NCBI RefSeq assembly: GCF_030538695.1
Contig: NZ_JAUNTN010000004.1
Coordinates: 97,485 to 161,484 of the forward strand
Length of the DNA: 64,000 nt
From: Paracoccus sp. (in: a-proteobacteria)
GTDB taxonomy: Bacteria; Pseudomonadota; Alphaproteobacteria; Rhodobacterales; Rhodobacteraceae
Reading direction: 5' to 3'
The notes below the pieces were generated by a model. It worked only from the letters and a program-made list of their open reading frames with translations, had not been told where the DNA came from and searched no databases. Positions within the stretch are counted from its first letter, which is position 1. Each line of letters begins with the position of its first letter. Positions 27,554 to 36,162 of this stretch are shown here, piece after piece. The translations under genes were made by a program, and so were the position numbers.

Positions 27554-27870
27554 GTCCAGCTCCAGTCCGGGTGGGTTTCGCGGATAGCGGCGATGATATG
27601 GTCGGGCGGCGCGGCAGTCTGCGCGGCATAGGTGCCGAACACCTGCAACGTGGTGGTATCACGGGCGGCGATGAACCATTTGCCGCAGCCATAGGCATGA
27701 CGCCAGCGTTCCAGATGCGGGCCTTTGGGGTTCCTGCGATCGAACATATAGCTTTCGAATGCTGCGTCATCGCCATCCGGGCCGATACGTTTCAGATGCG
27801 CCTCGCCACCGGGGTGAAGCTCGGTTTCCTCGGCACGGGCGCCACAATGGGGACAGGTCAGGATCAGCAT
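27550..27870 (-). CDS. soxD: Sarcosine oxidase delta subunit
   Basis: 106 residues. Zinc site: CPHCG (C6, C9) plus the H-x-x-x-C in 'RHAYGCGKWF' (H58, C62). Other family landmarks are 'YMFDRRNPKGPHLERWRHAYGC' read in parts. The delta subunit is a small zinc protein that holds the oxidase together. The ATG at 27870 is chosen because the zinc motif starts five residues later; upstream in-frame sequence crosses the repeat element and has no similarity. Confidence 0.93.
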   Translation of the reverse strand: MLILTCPHCGARAEETELHPGGEAHLKRIGPDGDDAAFESYMFDRRNPKGPHLERWRHAYGCGKWFIAARDTTTLQVFGTYAAQTAAPPDHIIAAIRETHPDWSWT

Positions 27871-27898
27871 GTCACACCTTTCAGCATGGCGGCAGGAC

Positions 27899-27951
27899 CG
27901 GGGGCGCTTCGCCCCCCGGACCCCCAGAGGATATTTGCATGAAGAAGAAAG
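27899..27951 (+). repeat. GGATATTT intergenic element 2, inside the soxBDAG operon
   Basis: A C/G-rich hairpin (GGGGGCG-CTT-CGCCCCC, about 27900-27916), a short CCGGACCCCCAGA spacer, core GGATATTT at 27929-27936 and tail GCATGAAGAAGAAAG. It lies in the 100 bp between soxB and soxD and is oriented against transcription. The inverse copy at 46960-47008 differs by about one base over 45. Confidence 0.83.
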
Positions 27952-27970
27952 CCGGAGCGAAAGAGCCGCA

Positions 27971-29236
27971 TCAATGCGCCACCCCGGCCGCCACCGATTC
28001 GTCGATAAAGCGGCCTTCACGGAAACGGTTGAGACCAAAGGGCGCGGCCAGCGCACCGGGGCTGCCGTTGGCGACCAGTTCCGCCATCGCCCAGCCACTG
28101 CCGGGGATGGCCTTGAAACCGCCAGTCCCCCAGCCGCAGTTGACATAAATGCCGCCAACCGGCGTGGTGGACAGGATGGGCGAGCGGTCGCCGGTCATAT
28201 CCACGATGCCGCCCCATTGGCGCAACATTTTCAGCCGCGAGATGATCGGGAAGGTCTCGACCAGCGCACGGGTGGTTTCCTCGATATGCTGCCAGCTTCC
28301 GCGTTGGGTAAAGTTGTTGAACCCGTCGGTGCCGCCGCCGATCACCAGCTCGCCCTTGTCGGATTGTGACAGATAGCCATGCACCGTGTTGGCCATCACC
28401 ACCACGTCGATGCAGGGTTTTACCGGCTCACTGACAAGGGCTTGCAGCGCCACCGATTCGATGGGCAAACGAAAACCGGCCATATCCGCAAGCTGGCTGG
28501 AATGGCCCGCAACCACGATCGCCAGCTTGTCGCAGCCGATACTGCCCCGCGTCGTCTGCACCGCCGTGACCTCTCCGCCTGCGGTCTCGATGCCCGTGAC
28601 CTCGCAGTTCTGGATAATGTGCATCCCCATTTGTGAGCAGGCCCGCGCATAGCCCCAAGCCACTGCATCATGGCGTGCCGTGCCACCACGCGGCTGGTAA
28701 AGCCCGCCCAGCACCGGATAGCGTGGGCCTTTGATATTGATGATCGGAACCAGTTGTTTCAGCCGTTCGGGGCTGATCCATTGCGTCGCCACGCCTTGCA
28801 GATAGTTGGCATGAACCGTGCGCTTATAGCCGCGCACCTCATGTTCGGTCTGCGCCAGCATAATCAGCCCGCGCGGGCTGAACATGACGTTATAGTTCAG
28901 ATCCTGCGACAGCCCTTCGTAAAGCTGCAATGCCTTGTCATAGATCGCGGCAGAAGCGTCTTGCAGGTAATTGCTGCGGATGATGGTCGTGTTGCGCCCG
29001 GTGTTGCCGCCACCCAGCCAGCCCTTTTCAAGCACCGCCACATCGGTGATACCGTGATTTTTGCCCAGATAATAAGCCGTCGCCAACCCATGCCCGCCCG
29101 CACCGATCACGATAACCTTGTAACGGCTGCGCGGTTCGGGGCTGGCCCATGCTCGTTCCCAGCCTTTATGCCAGTTCAGCGCCTCACGGGCGAGGGCAAA
29201 GACGGAATAGCGTTTGGCCTTTGGCGTGACGGGCAT
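27971..29236 (-). CDS. soxB: Sarcosine oxidase beta subunit
   Basis: 421 residues, DAO-type flavoprotein. FAD site 'VIVIGAGGHGLATAYYL' near residues 43-59, then 'EKGWLGGGNTGRNTTIIRSNYL', the SoxB signature; a His in the region 'RGGTARHDAVAWGYARA' (about residue 175) fits the covalent FMN anchor. The C-terminus has the second FAD contact 'GGIYVNCGWGTGGFKAIPGSG'. It oxidises sarcosine to glycine with electrons passed to oxygen. First gene of soxBDAG, divergent from ccmI with 225 bp between. Confidence 0.95.
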   Translation of the reverse strand: MPVTPKAKRYSVFALAREALNWHKGWERAWASPEPRSRYKVIVIGAGGHGLATAYYLGKNHGITDVAVLEKGWLGGGNTGRNTTIIRSNYLQDASAAIYDKALQLYEGLSQDLNYNVMFSPRGLIMLAQTEHEVRGYKRTVHANYLQGVATQWISPERLKQLVPIINIKGPRYPVLGGLYQPRGGTARHDAVAWGYARACSQMGMHIIQNCEVTGIETAGGEVTAVQTTRGSIGCDKLAIVVAGHSSQLADMAGFRLPIESVALQALVSEPVKPCIDVVVMANTVHGYLSQSDKGELVIGGGTDGFNNFTQRGSWQHIEETTRALVETFPIISRLKMLRQWGGIVDMTGDRSPILSTTPVGGIYVNCGWGTGGFKAIPGSGWAMAELVANGSPGALAAPFGLNRFREGRFIDESVAAGVAH

Positions 29237-29461
29237 GGGGCGCGCACCTTTGCGGGGTCAGTATTCACCGGCAGGATGACCGCGCCGCCGCCCAAAGTTC
29301 AAGCAGGTTTTTCCACCGGCGGGGTAGTTTTCCCGGCTGCCCGGAAATACGGCAGCCCTGCCCTTCAAAATCGCGACAGAGCGCCGCGATCCGGCGTCTC
29401 GGGGTTTCCTCCGCCTGCCTGCCTGGGCTAAGGAGAGCCGGACTGTTTTCGGGGGATACCT

Positions 29462-30691
29462 ATGTTCTGGCTGATCTGTGCTGCTTTGGCCGCCATCGTG
29501 GCGCTTGCGATCATTCTGCCGCTGCGCCGGGCAGATCAGACCGATGCCGAGCCTTCGGCAGCATGGGATCTGCGCGTTTATCGTGACCAGCTTGCCGAGG
29601 TCGAGCGTGACGCCGCCCGCGGCATCATCGCCCCAGCCGAGGCCGAGCGCCTGCGGGCTGAAATCGGGCGCAAGGTGATCGAGGCCGACCGGGCGCTGAA
29701 AAAGGCCGGAACCGGCCGGCGGCAGGGACCGGCGGGGCTGTGGCTGGCGGGACTGCTGGCACTGGCTCTGGCCGGGTCAGCGTGGTTCTATTATCGCAGC
29801 GGCGCGCCGGATCTGCCCGATCAGCCGCTGGCCGCGCGGCTGGCGCAGGCGCAGGCCGCCTATGACGACCGCCCCGCGCAAGCCGAGGCCGAAGCCACCG
29901 CCCCGGCCCGCCCGGCTGTCGAGGCAGACCCGCAATATGTCACCCTGATTGAGCAACTGCGCCGCGCCGTCAGCGAACGCCCCGACGATCCGCAAGGGCT
30001 GGAATTGCTGGCCGAACATGAGGCCCGGCTGGGCAATATGGTTGCCGCGCGGCAGGCGTATCAACACCTGATCGAATTGCGTGGCGATCAGGCCAGCGCG
30101 ACCGATCACGCCCGGCTGGCGGCGCTGATGGCCGATGCGGCGGGCGGGCTGATTACCCCCGAGGCAGAAGCGCAGATTACCGCCGCGCTGCACAAAGACC
30201 CGCGCCAGCCCACCGCCCGCTATCTGGCCGGGATGCTGCAAGCGCAGGTCGGACGCTATGACCTCGCCTTCCCGATCTGGCGCGACCTGCTGGAACAAGG
30301 CCCGGCAGATGCGCCTTGGGTGCGGGCAATCGCGCCGCAAATCAGCGATATGGCATGGCTGGCTGGGGTGCCGAATTATATGTCGCCGGTCGCCCCCGAA
30401 GCAGCTGTTGCAATGCCGCAGCCCAGTGCCGAGCAGATGCAGGCAATGCAGGATCTCTCGCCCGAGGATCAGCAACAGGCCATTGCCGGGATGATCTCCG
30501 GTCTGGAATCGCGGCTGGCCGAGCAAGGCGGCACGCCCGCAGAATGGGCGCGGCTGATCCGGGCCTTGACCGTCTCGGGTCAGGCTGACCGCGCGGCCGG
30601 GATTCTGGCCGAGGCCCGGCAGACCTTTGCCGAAAATGCCGATGCGCTGACGGTGATTAACCAAACCGCCAGCGAGGTTGGGCTGGAATGA
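29462..30691 (+). CDS. ccmI: Cytochrome c maturation protein CcmI
   Basis: 409 residues: two N-terminal membrane helices (residues 1-20 and about 88-108) separated by a basic, coiled loop with '[15 protein letters not shown]' (the CcmI signature), then a periplasmic TPR-rich domain to the end. CcmI (CycH) presents apocytochrome c to the haem lyase CcmF/H. A GGGGGA site precedes the ATG. The other ccm genes are not here. The gene overlaps ruvX by 4 bp. Two c-type cytochrome-related genes elsewhere in the window would depend on this pathway. Confidence 0.92.
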   Translation: MFWLICAALAAIVALAIILPLRRADQTDAEPSAAWDLRVYRDQLAEVERDAARGIIAPAEAERLRAEIGRKVIEADRALKKAGTGRRQGPAGLWLAGLLALALAGSAWFYYRSGAPDLPDQPLAARLAQAQAAYDDRPAQAEAEATAPARPAVEADPQYVTLIEQLRRAVSERPDDPQGLELLAEHEARLGNMVAARQAYQHLIELRGDQASATDHARLAALMADAAGGLITPEAEAQITAALHKDPRQPTARYLAGMLQAQVGRYDLAFPIWRDLLEQGPADAPWVRAIAPQISDMAWLAGVPNYMSPVAPEAAVAMPQPSAEQMQAMQDLSPEDQQQAIAGMISGLESRLAEQGGTPAEWARLIRALTVSGQADRAAGILAEARQTFAENADALTVINQTASEVGLE

Positions 30692-31155
30692 TCTGCGAAG
30701 CCGCGGAAGATTTCGCCGCCGCCCTGCCCCATGCCGGTGCGCTGGCCGGGCTGGACCTTGGCACCAAGACCATCGGCGTGGCGGTCAGCGATGGGCTGCG
30801 GCAGGTGGCCTCGCCGCTGACCACGATCCGGCGGGAAAAGTTCACGCTGGACGCACAGGCGTTGTTGCGGATCGTGGCGGAGCGCGGACTGGTCGGGCTG
30901 GTGCTTGGCCTGCCGCGCAATATGGACGGCAGCGAGGGGCCTCGGGCGCAGTCCACCCGCGCCTTTGCCCGCAATCTGGAACGGCTGACCCCGCTGCCGA
31001 TCACCTTCTGGGACGAGCGCCTGTCCACCGTCGCCGCCGAACGCGCGTTGCTGGAGGCCGACACCTCGCGCCGCCGCCGGGCCGAAGTCATCGACCATGT
31101 GGCGGCGGGCTATATTCTGCAAGGGGCGCTGGACCGGCTGCGCTATCTGGCATGA
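30688..31155 (+). CDS. ruvX: Holliday junction resolvase-like YqgF/RuvX
   Basis: 155 residues. RNase H-like fold: '[24 protein letters not shown]' at the N-terminus (first catalytic Asp), '[18 protein letters not shown]' and '[16 protein letters not shown]' (catalytic Glu of WDERLST). Proposed roles are pre-16S rRNA end processing and resolution of recombination intermediates. The ATG overlaps the ccmI stop (ATGA), and the stop overlaps the next small gene the same way. Confidence 0.94.
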   Translation: MICEAAEDFAAALPHAGALAGLDLGTKTIGVAVSDGLRQVASPLTTIRREKFTLDAQALLRIVAERGLVGLVLGLPRNMDGSEGPRAQSTRAFARNLERLTPLPITFWDERLSTVAAERALLEADTSRRRRAEVIDHVAAGYILQGALDRLRYLA

Positions 31156-31337
31156 GCAATCGTGCCGAAAGTCCCTGCATCAGCATCTGCCAGATCGACC
31201 CGGCGTCGGGCCTGTGCATCGGCTGCCTGCGTAGTCTGGACGAAATTGCCGGTTGGGGCCGCATGACCCCGGATCAGCGCCGCAGCATCATGGCAACCCT
31301 GCCCGAGCGTAAGCCACTGGTGCCGCAGGGCCGGTAA
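31152..31337 (+). CDS. DUF1289 family protein, cysteine-rich small protein
   Basis: 61 residues. Pattern '[29 protein letters not shown]' holds four Cys (two C-x3-C type pairs) and is the DUF1289 signature, followed by '[16 protein letters not shown]'. The cysteines suggest metal or cluster binding, but no function is known to me. It overlaps ruvX by 4 bp (ATGA). Confidence 0.88.
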   Translation: MSNRAESPCISICQIDPASGLCIGCLRSLDEIAGWGRMTPDQRRSIMATLPERKPLVPQGR

Positions 31338-31551
31338 CGCGGCCCCGCAAGCCGCCCCGATCAAGGCCGAATGTGACGACATCAACCGATGTGATCTATC
31401 TTTTGCAGGGTCTTGCGCCTGCCACAGCCCGAAATGAAAGGTGCCACCAACAAAAACGCCCGGCCCATTGCTTTAACGGTCCCCAAGACCAGCGCCCCAA
31501 AGGCGCCAAAACCCAAACGCCGAACCTGAACGCGGCCCGTCACCAGCAGCC

Positions 31552-31884
31552 TTACCCCTCATCCGCCAGCGCCAGACGCAGACGGGCGCGGACATCGGGG
31601 GCCTCTTGCGCCAAGGCCCGCAGCAGGCCCTCCATCTCGGCGCGGCGGTCGTTCAACTGGTCGATCAGCGACATCACCATAACCAGCGCATCATCTTGCA
31701 GCGCGTAATCCTGAACCAGACCAACCAGCAGCCGCAGCCGGGCCAGATCGACCTCGCGGTATTGGTGGCCTGCCTCGGATTGCACCGGCTGCACCACTTG
31801 CAGCCGGACAAAACCAGCAAGCCGGGGCGGGTCCAGATCCTCGATAAAGGCGATGGTTTCCGCTTCGCTGTAATATTTCATCAT
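31552..31884 (-). CDS. cbpM: CbpM-like modulator of the DnaJ-type protein CbpA
   Basis: 110 residues, predicted all-helical, opening 'MMKYYSEAETIAFIEDLDPPRLAGFVRLQVVQP' in the manner of CbpM/MerR-like regulators. CbpM binds the J domain of CbpA and blocks its work with DnaK. It overlaps the end of cbpA by 4 bp, the conserved gene order. The 214 bp downstream (31338-31551) show no gene or clear terminator. Confidence 0.85.
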   Translation of the reverse strand: MMKYYSEAETIAFIEDLDPPRLAGFVRLQVVQPVQSEAGHQYREVDLARLRLLVGLVQDYALQDDALVMVMSLIDQLNDRRAEMEGLLRALAQEAPDVRARLRLALADEG

Positions 31885-32861
31885 GCCATCCCCTTGCGCG
31901 GATCATAGCTGTGAGTCTTGCGCCAGCTTTCCATGAAATCAGCCAGTTCATCATCGACCTGCGGCGGCATCACGATGCGCAGTTCGACATGCTGATCGCC
32001 CGCCTTGCCGCCCTTAGCCGCAACGCCGCGCCCGCGCAGCCGCAGCTTTTGGCCGCTGGAGGCCCCCTTTGGAATCGTCAGGCTGACGGGTCCCGAGATC
32101 GTCGGCACCGGCACCTTGCCGCCCAAAACCGCCTCATCAATGGTGATCGGCAGGATCAGGAAAATATCGTCACCTTCACGCCGGAAATGCGGGTGATCGG
32201 CCACATGCAGCTTCAGATAGGCGTCGCCCGACGGGGCGTTGCCCATACCTGCACCGCCCTTGCCACGCAGGCGGATCGTCTGACCGTCACGCGCACCTTC
32301 GGGGATTTTGACCTCCAACGCACCCGCCTCGGGCAGATTGATGCGGGCGGTGCCGCCCTTGGCTGCGGTCAGGAAATCCACCGACAGGTCATAACGGTGA
32401 TCCTGGCCGCGCATCGGCCCGCCACCCTGACGCCCGCCAAAGCCGCCGAACCCCTCGAAACCCTTAAAGCCGCCTGCGCCCTGACGCGCCTGCGCCCTTG
32501 CACCGAACAGGTCATCAAAGACACTGGACAGATCCTCTTGAGAAAAGCTGCCGCCCGAAAAGCCGCCTGCATAGGGGTTGTCCGCCTGTCCGGCATAATC
32601 GCGGTAATACCGCTGCTGTGGGCGCTCCTGCCCCGAAGCGTCGATTTCCCCAGCATCAAAACGGCGGCGGGTTTCCGGGTCTTTCAGCAGGTCATAGGCG
32701 GCAGATGCGGCCTTGAACCGCTCGGCCGCCGCAGGGTCCGGGTTCAGGTCGGGGTGATCGGCCTTGGCAATCTTGCGATAAGCCTTTTTGATCTCGGCAT
32801 CCGAGGCGGTCTTGCTGATCCCAAGGGCAACGTAGGGATCGGCAGCGAAAGCGTCAGCCAT
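31881..32861 (-). CDS. cbpA: DnaJ-family co-chaperone, CbpA type
   Basis: 326 residues. J domain in residues 5-68 with HPD in 'KADHPDLNPD', a Gly/Phe-rich stretch (about 85-150, including repeated FGG and FEGF), then the C-terminal peptide-binding domains without the zinc-finger domain of DnaJ. 'ADHPHFRREGDDIFLILPITIDEAVLGG' is typical of that region. CbpA binds curved DNA and assists DnaK in E. coli. The ATG at 32861 starts the J domain; the open frame further upstream is not homologous. Confidence 0.92.
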   Translation of the reverse strand: MADAFAADPYVALGISKTASDAEIKKAYRKIAKADHPDLNPDPAAAERFKAASAAYDLLKDPETRRRFDAGEIDASGQERPQQRYYRDYAGQADNPYAGGFSGGSFSQEDLSSVFDDLFGARAQARQGAGGFKGFEGFGGFGGRQGGGPMRGQDHRYDLSVDFLTAAKGGTARINLPEAGALEVKIPEGARDGQTIRLRGKGGAGMGNAPSGDAYLKLHVADHPHFRREGDDIFLILPITIDEAVLGGKVPVPTISGPVSLTIPKGASSGQKLRLRGRGVAAKGGKAGDQHVELRIVMPPQVDDELADFMESWRKTHSYDPRKGMA

Positions 32862-33021
32862 GCGCAGGCTCCTTTTCATATCCTGTGATCTTAACCCGGT
32901 GATAACCCCGCTGGTTTCAGCGACAAGCAGAAAAGCCCGCGCAGGCGTGAATGGCGGGTGGGTTGACCTCTGTGCCGGGTTCATGCCCTATCCCGGCGGA
33001 TTGGAAGAAAGGCCGCAAGAC

Positions 33022-33510
33022 ATGAAACCCGTGCTGATCCCCGCCCTTACTGCGCTATTCGCCATGACGGGCTGCGCCATGCCCGACAATCAGGCGATGG
33101 TCGAACAACTGACCGCGCAGCCGCAGGTCGCGCCGGTGCAGGCGGGGGCCGATCCGATCGTGATGACCAACAACCACGGCGGCAATGTCATGCAGATGGT
33201 CAGCACCCGCAACCAACTGGCGCAAAGCGGGCGCGAGGTGCAACTGCGGGGTGCCTGCTCATCCGCCTGCACGATCCTGATTACGCTGCCCAATGCCTGC
33301 CTTGGGCCGAACGCCCGGATTGGTTTTCACGCCCCACGCCTGCCCGGCACCCAGGTGATTCCGCCGATGGTCGATCAGATCATGGCGCAATATTACCGTA
33401 ACGGCATTCTGGACCGCTGGAACAACGAATGGAAGGCCAAGCTGGATATGACCTATATCAGCGCCGCCGAATATGTCCGGCTGGACCCACAAACCCGGAT
33501 CTGCACATAA
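33022..33510 (+). CDS. Lipoprotein with ClpP/crotonase-like (COG3904-type) signature
   Basis: 162 residues. Lipoprotein signal: 'ALFAMTGCAM', Cys at 18. The mature part reads 'GGNVMQMVSTRNQLAQSGREVQLRGACSSACTILITLPNACLGPNARIGFHAP', matching the pattern 'G..v..r.G.C.SACt......' seen in predicted periplasmic proteins of COG3904; the Ser in SSACT sits where ClpP-like folds have the nucleophile. Protease activity is not established. It follows the cbpA promoter region divergently and converges on trkH with only 2 bp between stops. The ATG at 33022 begins the signal peptide. Confidence 0.72.
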   Translation: MKPVLIPALTALFAMTGCAMPDNQAMVEQLTAQPQVAPVQAGADPIVMTNNHGGNVMQMVSTRNQLAQSGREVQLRGACSSACTILITLPNACLGPNARIGFHAPRLPGTQVIPPMVDQIMAQYYRNGILDRWNNEWKAKLDMTYISAAEYVRLDPQTRICT

Positions 33511-33512
33511 CC

Positions 33513-34961
33513 CTAGCTGCGCCAGAACCGCGGCAGCAGCAGGACCAGAACCGAGACCAGCTCTAACCGGCCCAGATACATCCCCAGAATCATCAGCCAT
33601 TTGGCCGGCTGGTTCAGGTTCTGGATCGAGCCGTTGGCGGTAATCTCTGGTCCCCAGACCGGGCCGACATTGGCAATCGCCGTCCAGGCCCCGGTCAGTG
33701 CCGTCATCGGATGCAGCCCGGTCATCGCCAGCCCGACAATCAGCAGGCCAAACGTCAGGATGAACAGGGTGAAAAAGGCAATGACCGAGTTCACCACATC
33801 GGCCTCCAGAACCCGCCCGTCCAGCCGCAGCGTGTAGATGCGATGCGGCGACAGCATCCGCCGGATCATCGCCCGCACCGCCTGAAACAGCACCAGATAG
33901 CGAAACACCTTGACCGAACAGACGGTCGAGCCGGTGCAGCCGCCGATCAGCCCGACAAGGAACAGGATGACAAAGGGCAGATGCCCCCAAAGCAGCACAT
34001 TGACCGATGAAAATCCGGTGCCGGAAATGGTGGACACCACGTTGAACAGAGTTTCGCGCAGCATATCCTGCGGTGCCATGTCACGGATATAGACCAGCCG
34101 CCAGACAATGATCAGCACGATGGCATAAACGATCCAGCGCAGATACGCGCGGATCTGCACATCCCGCCAGATCGGCTGCGCGTTCCCCCGCAACAATTGC
34201 ACCATGCGCACAAAAGGAATCGAGGCCAGCACCATGAACAGCGCCGCCGCATATTGCGGTGCGCCGGTATAATACCCAAAGCTGGCATCGTAATTCGAAA
34301 ACCCACCTGTCGAAACCGTGGTTAATGCGTGCATCACCGCATCAAAACCGCTCATCCCCAGAAAGGCGAAACAAACTGCACAGAGGATCGTCAAACCCAG
34401 ATAGACACGGGTCATTTCAGCAGCAATATCCAGCGCACGGGGCAGCGCCTTACCCAAAGTATCGAACCCTTCCGAGCGGAAAAACTGCATCCCGCCGACC
34501 TTCATCACCGGCAGAAAGATCATCGCCACGACCACGATGCCCAGCCCGCCGGTCCAGTTCAGCATCCCGCGCCACAGATGCGTGCCTTGTGACAGATCAT
34601 CCAGCCGGGGAAAGGCCGTGGTTCCCGTGGTGGTCATGCCTGACATGGCTTCGAAATAAGCGTCGGTAAAGCTGGCATAGGGGACACCGATCATAAAGGG
34701 CAAAGCCCCGCATAACGGCAACACCGCCCACAGCCCCGAGGTCAGCAAAAATGCTTGCTGCACGGTCAGGGATTGCTCATTGGTGCGGCTGGCAAGCCAG
34801 ATCATGCAGCCCGCCAGCATCGTCAGCGGTGCCGAGACCAGAAACACCTGCCAATGCGGCTGACCATGCCACAGATCCACCAGCATCGGCAGCAGCATCA
34901 TCGCCCCAAGGACGGTCATCAGCTTGCCAATCGTGCTTGCAACGGGACGAATGTCGATCAT
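33513..34961 (-). CDS. trkH: Trk-type potassium uptake protein, TrkH family
   Basis: 482 residues from the ATG at 34961; another ATG lies at 34973. Four M1-P-M2 repeats with filter sequences SGMTTTGTT, TTVSTGGF, STISGTGF and GGCTGSTVCS, each keeping the key Gly. TrkH conducts K+ inward with the cytoplasmic ring protein TrkA, whose gene is not in the window. No Shine-Dalgarno is convincing at either start; the conserved N-terminus 'MIDIRPV' favours 34961. Confidence 0.92.
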   Translation of the reverse strand: MIDIRPVASTIGKLMTVLGAMMLLPMLVDLWHGQPHWQVFLVSAPLTMLAGCMIWLASRTNEQSLTVQQAFLLTSGLWAVLPLCGALPFMIGVPYASFTDAYFEAMSGMTTTGTTAFPRLDDLSQGTHLWRGMLNWTGGLGIVVVAMIFLPVMKVGGMQFFRSEGFDTLGKALPRALDIAAEMTRVYLGLTILCAVCFAFLGMSGFDAVMHALTTVSTGGFSNYDASFGYYTGAPQYAAALFMVLASIPFVRMVQLLRGNAQPIWRDVQIRAYLRWIVYAIVLIIVWRLVYIRDMAPQDMLRETLFNVVSTISGTGFSSVNVLLWGHLPFVILFLVGLIGGCTGSTVCSVKVFRYLVLFQAVRAMIRRMLSPHRIYTLRLDGRVLEADVVNSVIAFFTLFILTFGLLIVGLAMTGLHPMTALTGAWTAIANVGPVWGPEITANGSIQNLNQPAKWLMILGMYLGRLELVSVLVLLLPRFWRS

Positions 34962-35051
34962 GGCCTGATCCATGATCCCGGCAAGGGGCCGCGTCAAGCG
35001 GTGACAAGCGGCTTGCAAGCCTCCGGCGGATCATGTGCATATTGCGTTACA

Positions 35052-35119
35052 GGGGGCGCTCGCGCCCCCTCTGGCCTGACGGCCATTCACCCCCGAGGAT
35101 ATTTACTGGACAAAAGATA
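35052..35119 (+). repeat. GGATATTT intergenic element 3, variant tail, in a gene leader
   Basis: Hairpin GGGGGCGC-TC-GCGCCCCC (35052-35069), small GGCC-TGAC-GGCC hairpin, CACCCCCGA, core GGATATTT at 35097-35104 and tail ACTGGACAAAAGATA. The tail differs from elements 1, 2, 4 and 5 but matches element 6. It ends three bases before the deaminase ATG and must lie in that gene's mRNA leader. Confidence 0.8.
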
Positions 35120-35122
35120 CGC

Positions 35123-35710
35123 ATGACCGACACCGAACTGGCCCAAGCCCTGCTGACCGCGCTGGAGGATCATATTCTGCCGTTGACCCGTGCGGGCGTC
35201 GCGGCGGGCAACAAGATTTTCGGCGCGGCCCTGCTGCGCAAAAGCGATGGCGCGGTGGTGCTGGCGGCAACGAATAACGAAACCGCCAACCCTTTGTGGC
35301 ATGGCGAGGTGCATCTGCTGAAACTCTATCACGAGATGCCCGAGCGCCCTGCACCGGCTGACCTGATTTTTCTGTCCACGCATGAGCCATGTTCCATGTG
35401 TCTGTCCGCAATCACATGGGCAGGGTTCGACAATTTCTATGATTTCTTTACCCATGAGGACAGCCGCGACAGCTTTGCCATACCCCACGACCTGCGGATT
35501 CTGGATGAGGTGTTCGGCCTGAAACCCGGCGGCTATCGACGCCAGAACGCCTATTGGACCGCGCGTTCGGTCGCAGATGTGATTGCCGGGGCAGATGCGG
35601 CGGCGCGGGCCGTGTTGCGTGACCGCGCGGCCCGCATTGCCACAGAATATGATGCGCTGTCAGCCGCCTATCAGGGGGGCAAGGCCGGGAATGCAATCCC
35701 GCTGAATTAA
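35123..35710 (+). CDS. Zinc-dependent nucleoside/base deaminase-like protein
   Basis: 195 residues, cytidine-deaminase superfamily. Zinc site: 'WHGEVHLL' (H-x-E) and 'HEPCSMCLSA' (P-C-x2-C). The region between has 'NETANPLWHGEV', and the C-terminal half is helical without motifs. The family contains cytosine, guanine and tRNA adenosine deaminases; the HGE/PCSMC pair alone does not settle the substrate, and the sequence is longer than typical tadA. The ATG at 35123 directly follows a repeat element. Its stop overlaps the stop of the opposite-strand thioesterase gene (TTAA). Confidence 0.82.
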   Translation: MTDTELAQALLTALEDHILPLTRAGVAAGNKIFGAALLRKSDGAVVLAATNNETANPLWHGEVHLLKLYHEMPERPAPADLIFLSTHEPCSMCLSAITWAGFDNFYDFFTHEDSRDSFAIPHDLRILDEVFGLKPGGYRRQNAYWTARSVADVIAGADAAARAVLRDRAARIATEYDALSAAYQGGKAGNAIPLN

Positions 35711-36129
35711 GCGGGATCTTTCCATTCCAGCACAAGCTGCGTCTGGGTCACGATGGCGGCTACCTTGCCATCGCCGCGGGTGATGGTGGTTTGCCAGACC
35801 ATCATCGTGCGGCCCTTGTGCAGCGCCTCGCAGCGGCCCGTCGCCACATCGCCAATGCGGATGGGGCGGAGAAAGTTGGTTTTGCTTTCAACCGTGGTCG
35901 TCGTCAGTCCCGGCCTCAGATTGACCAGCGTGGCGGTGCCGCCCAGATTATCGGCAAAGCCCATGATCGCGCCGCCATGCATGACGCCGTTACGATTGGC
36001 CAGCGTCTCGGCCACCGGCAATTCCGCCACCACCAGTTCCGGCGCGGCGCTGATCATGCGCAACCCCAGCATCCGCCCAAAAGCGGGCTGGTCAAAAGCG
36101 ATGCGTTCCTGTTCTTCTTTGGTCAGCAT
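35707..36129 (-). CDS. PaaI-type hotdog thioesterase
   Basis: 140 residues with the hotdog signature 'NRNGVMHGGAIMGFADNLGGTA' (residues about 46-67: HGG with downstream Asp) and 'ESKTNFLRPIRIGDVATG'. Such enzymes hydrolyse acyl-CoA thioesters, e.g. aromatic or dead-end acyl-CoAs; the substrate is unknown here. It converges on the deaminase gene with stop codons interlocked in TTAA. Confidence 0.88.
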   Translation of the reverse strand: MLTKEEQERIAFDQPAFGRMLGLRMISAAPELVVAELPVAETLANRNGVMHGGAIMGFADNLGGTATLVNLRPGLTTTTVESKTNFLRPIRIGDVATGRCEALHKGRTMMVWQTTITRGDGKVAAIVTQTQLVLEWKDPA

Positions 36130-36137
36130 GGTGTGGC

Positions 36138-36154
36138 GGGGGCCAATGGCCCCC
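36138..36154. other. Short C/G hairpin between thioesterase and PotD genes
   Basis: GGGGGCC-AAT-GGCCCCC, a 7-bp perfect stem just past the PotD-like stop on the minus strand. No T tract follows on the minus strand, so rho-independent termination is not supported. Confidence 0.4.
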
Positions 36155-36162
36155 TTTCCCTC

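Noticed and set aside
23312-29236. sodB as functional part of the sarcosine oxidase operon
   Set aside because: They are on the same strand, but a 220-bp gap with a terminator-like repeat lies between, and the oxidase yields peroxide rather than superoxide.
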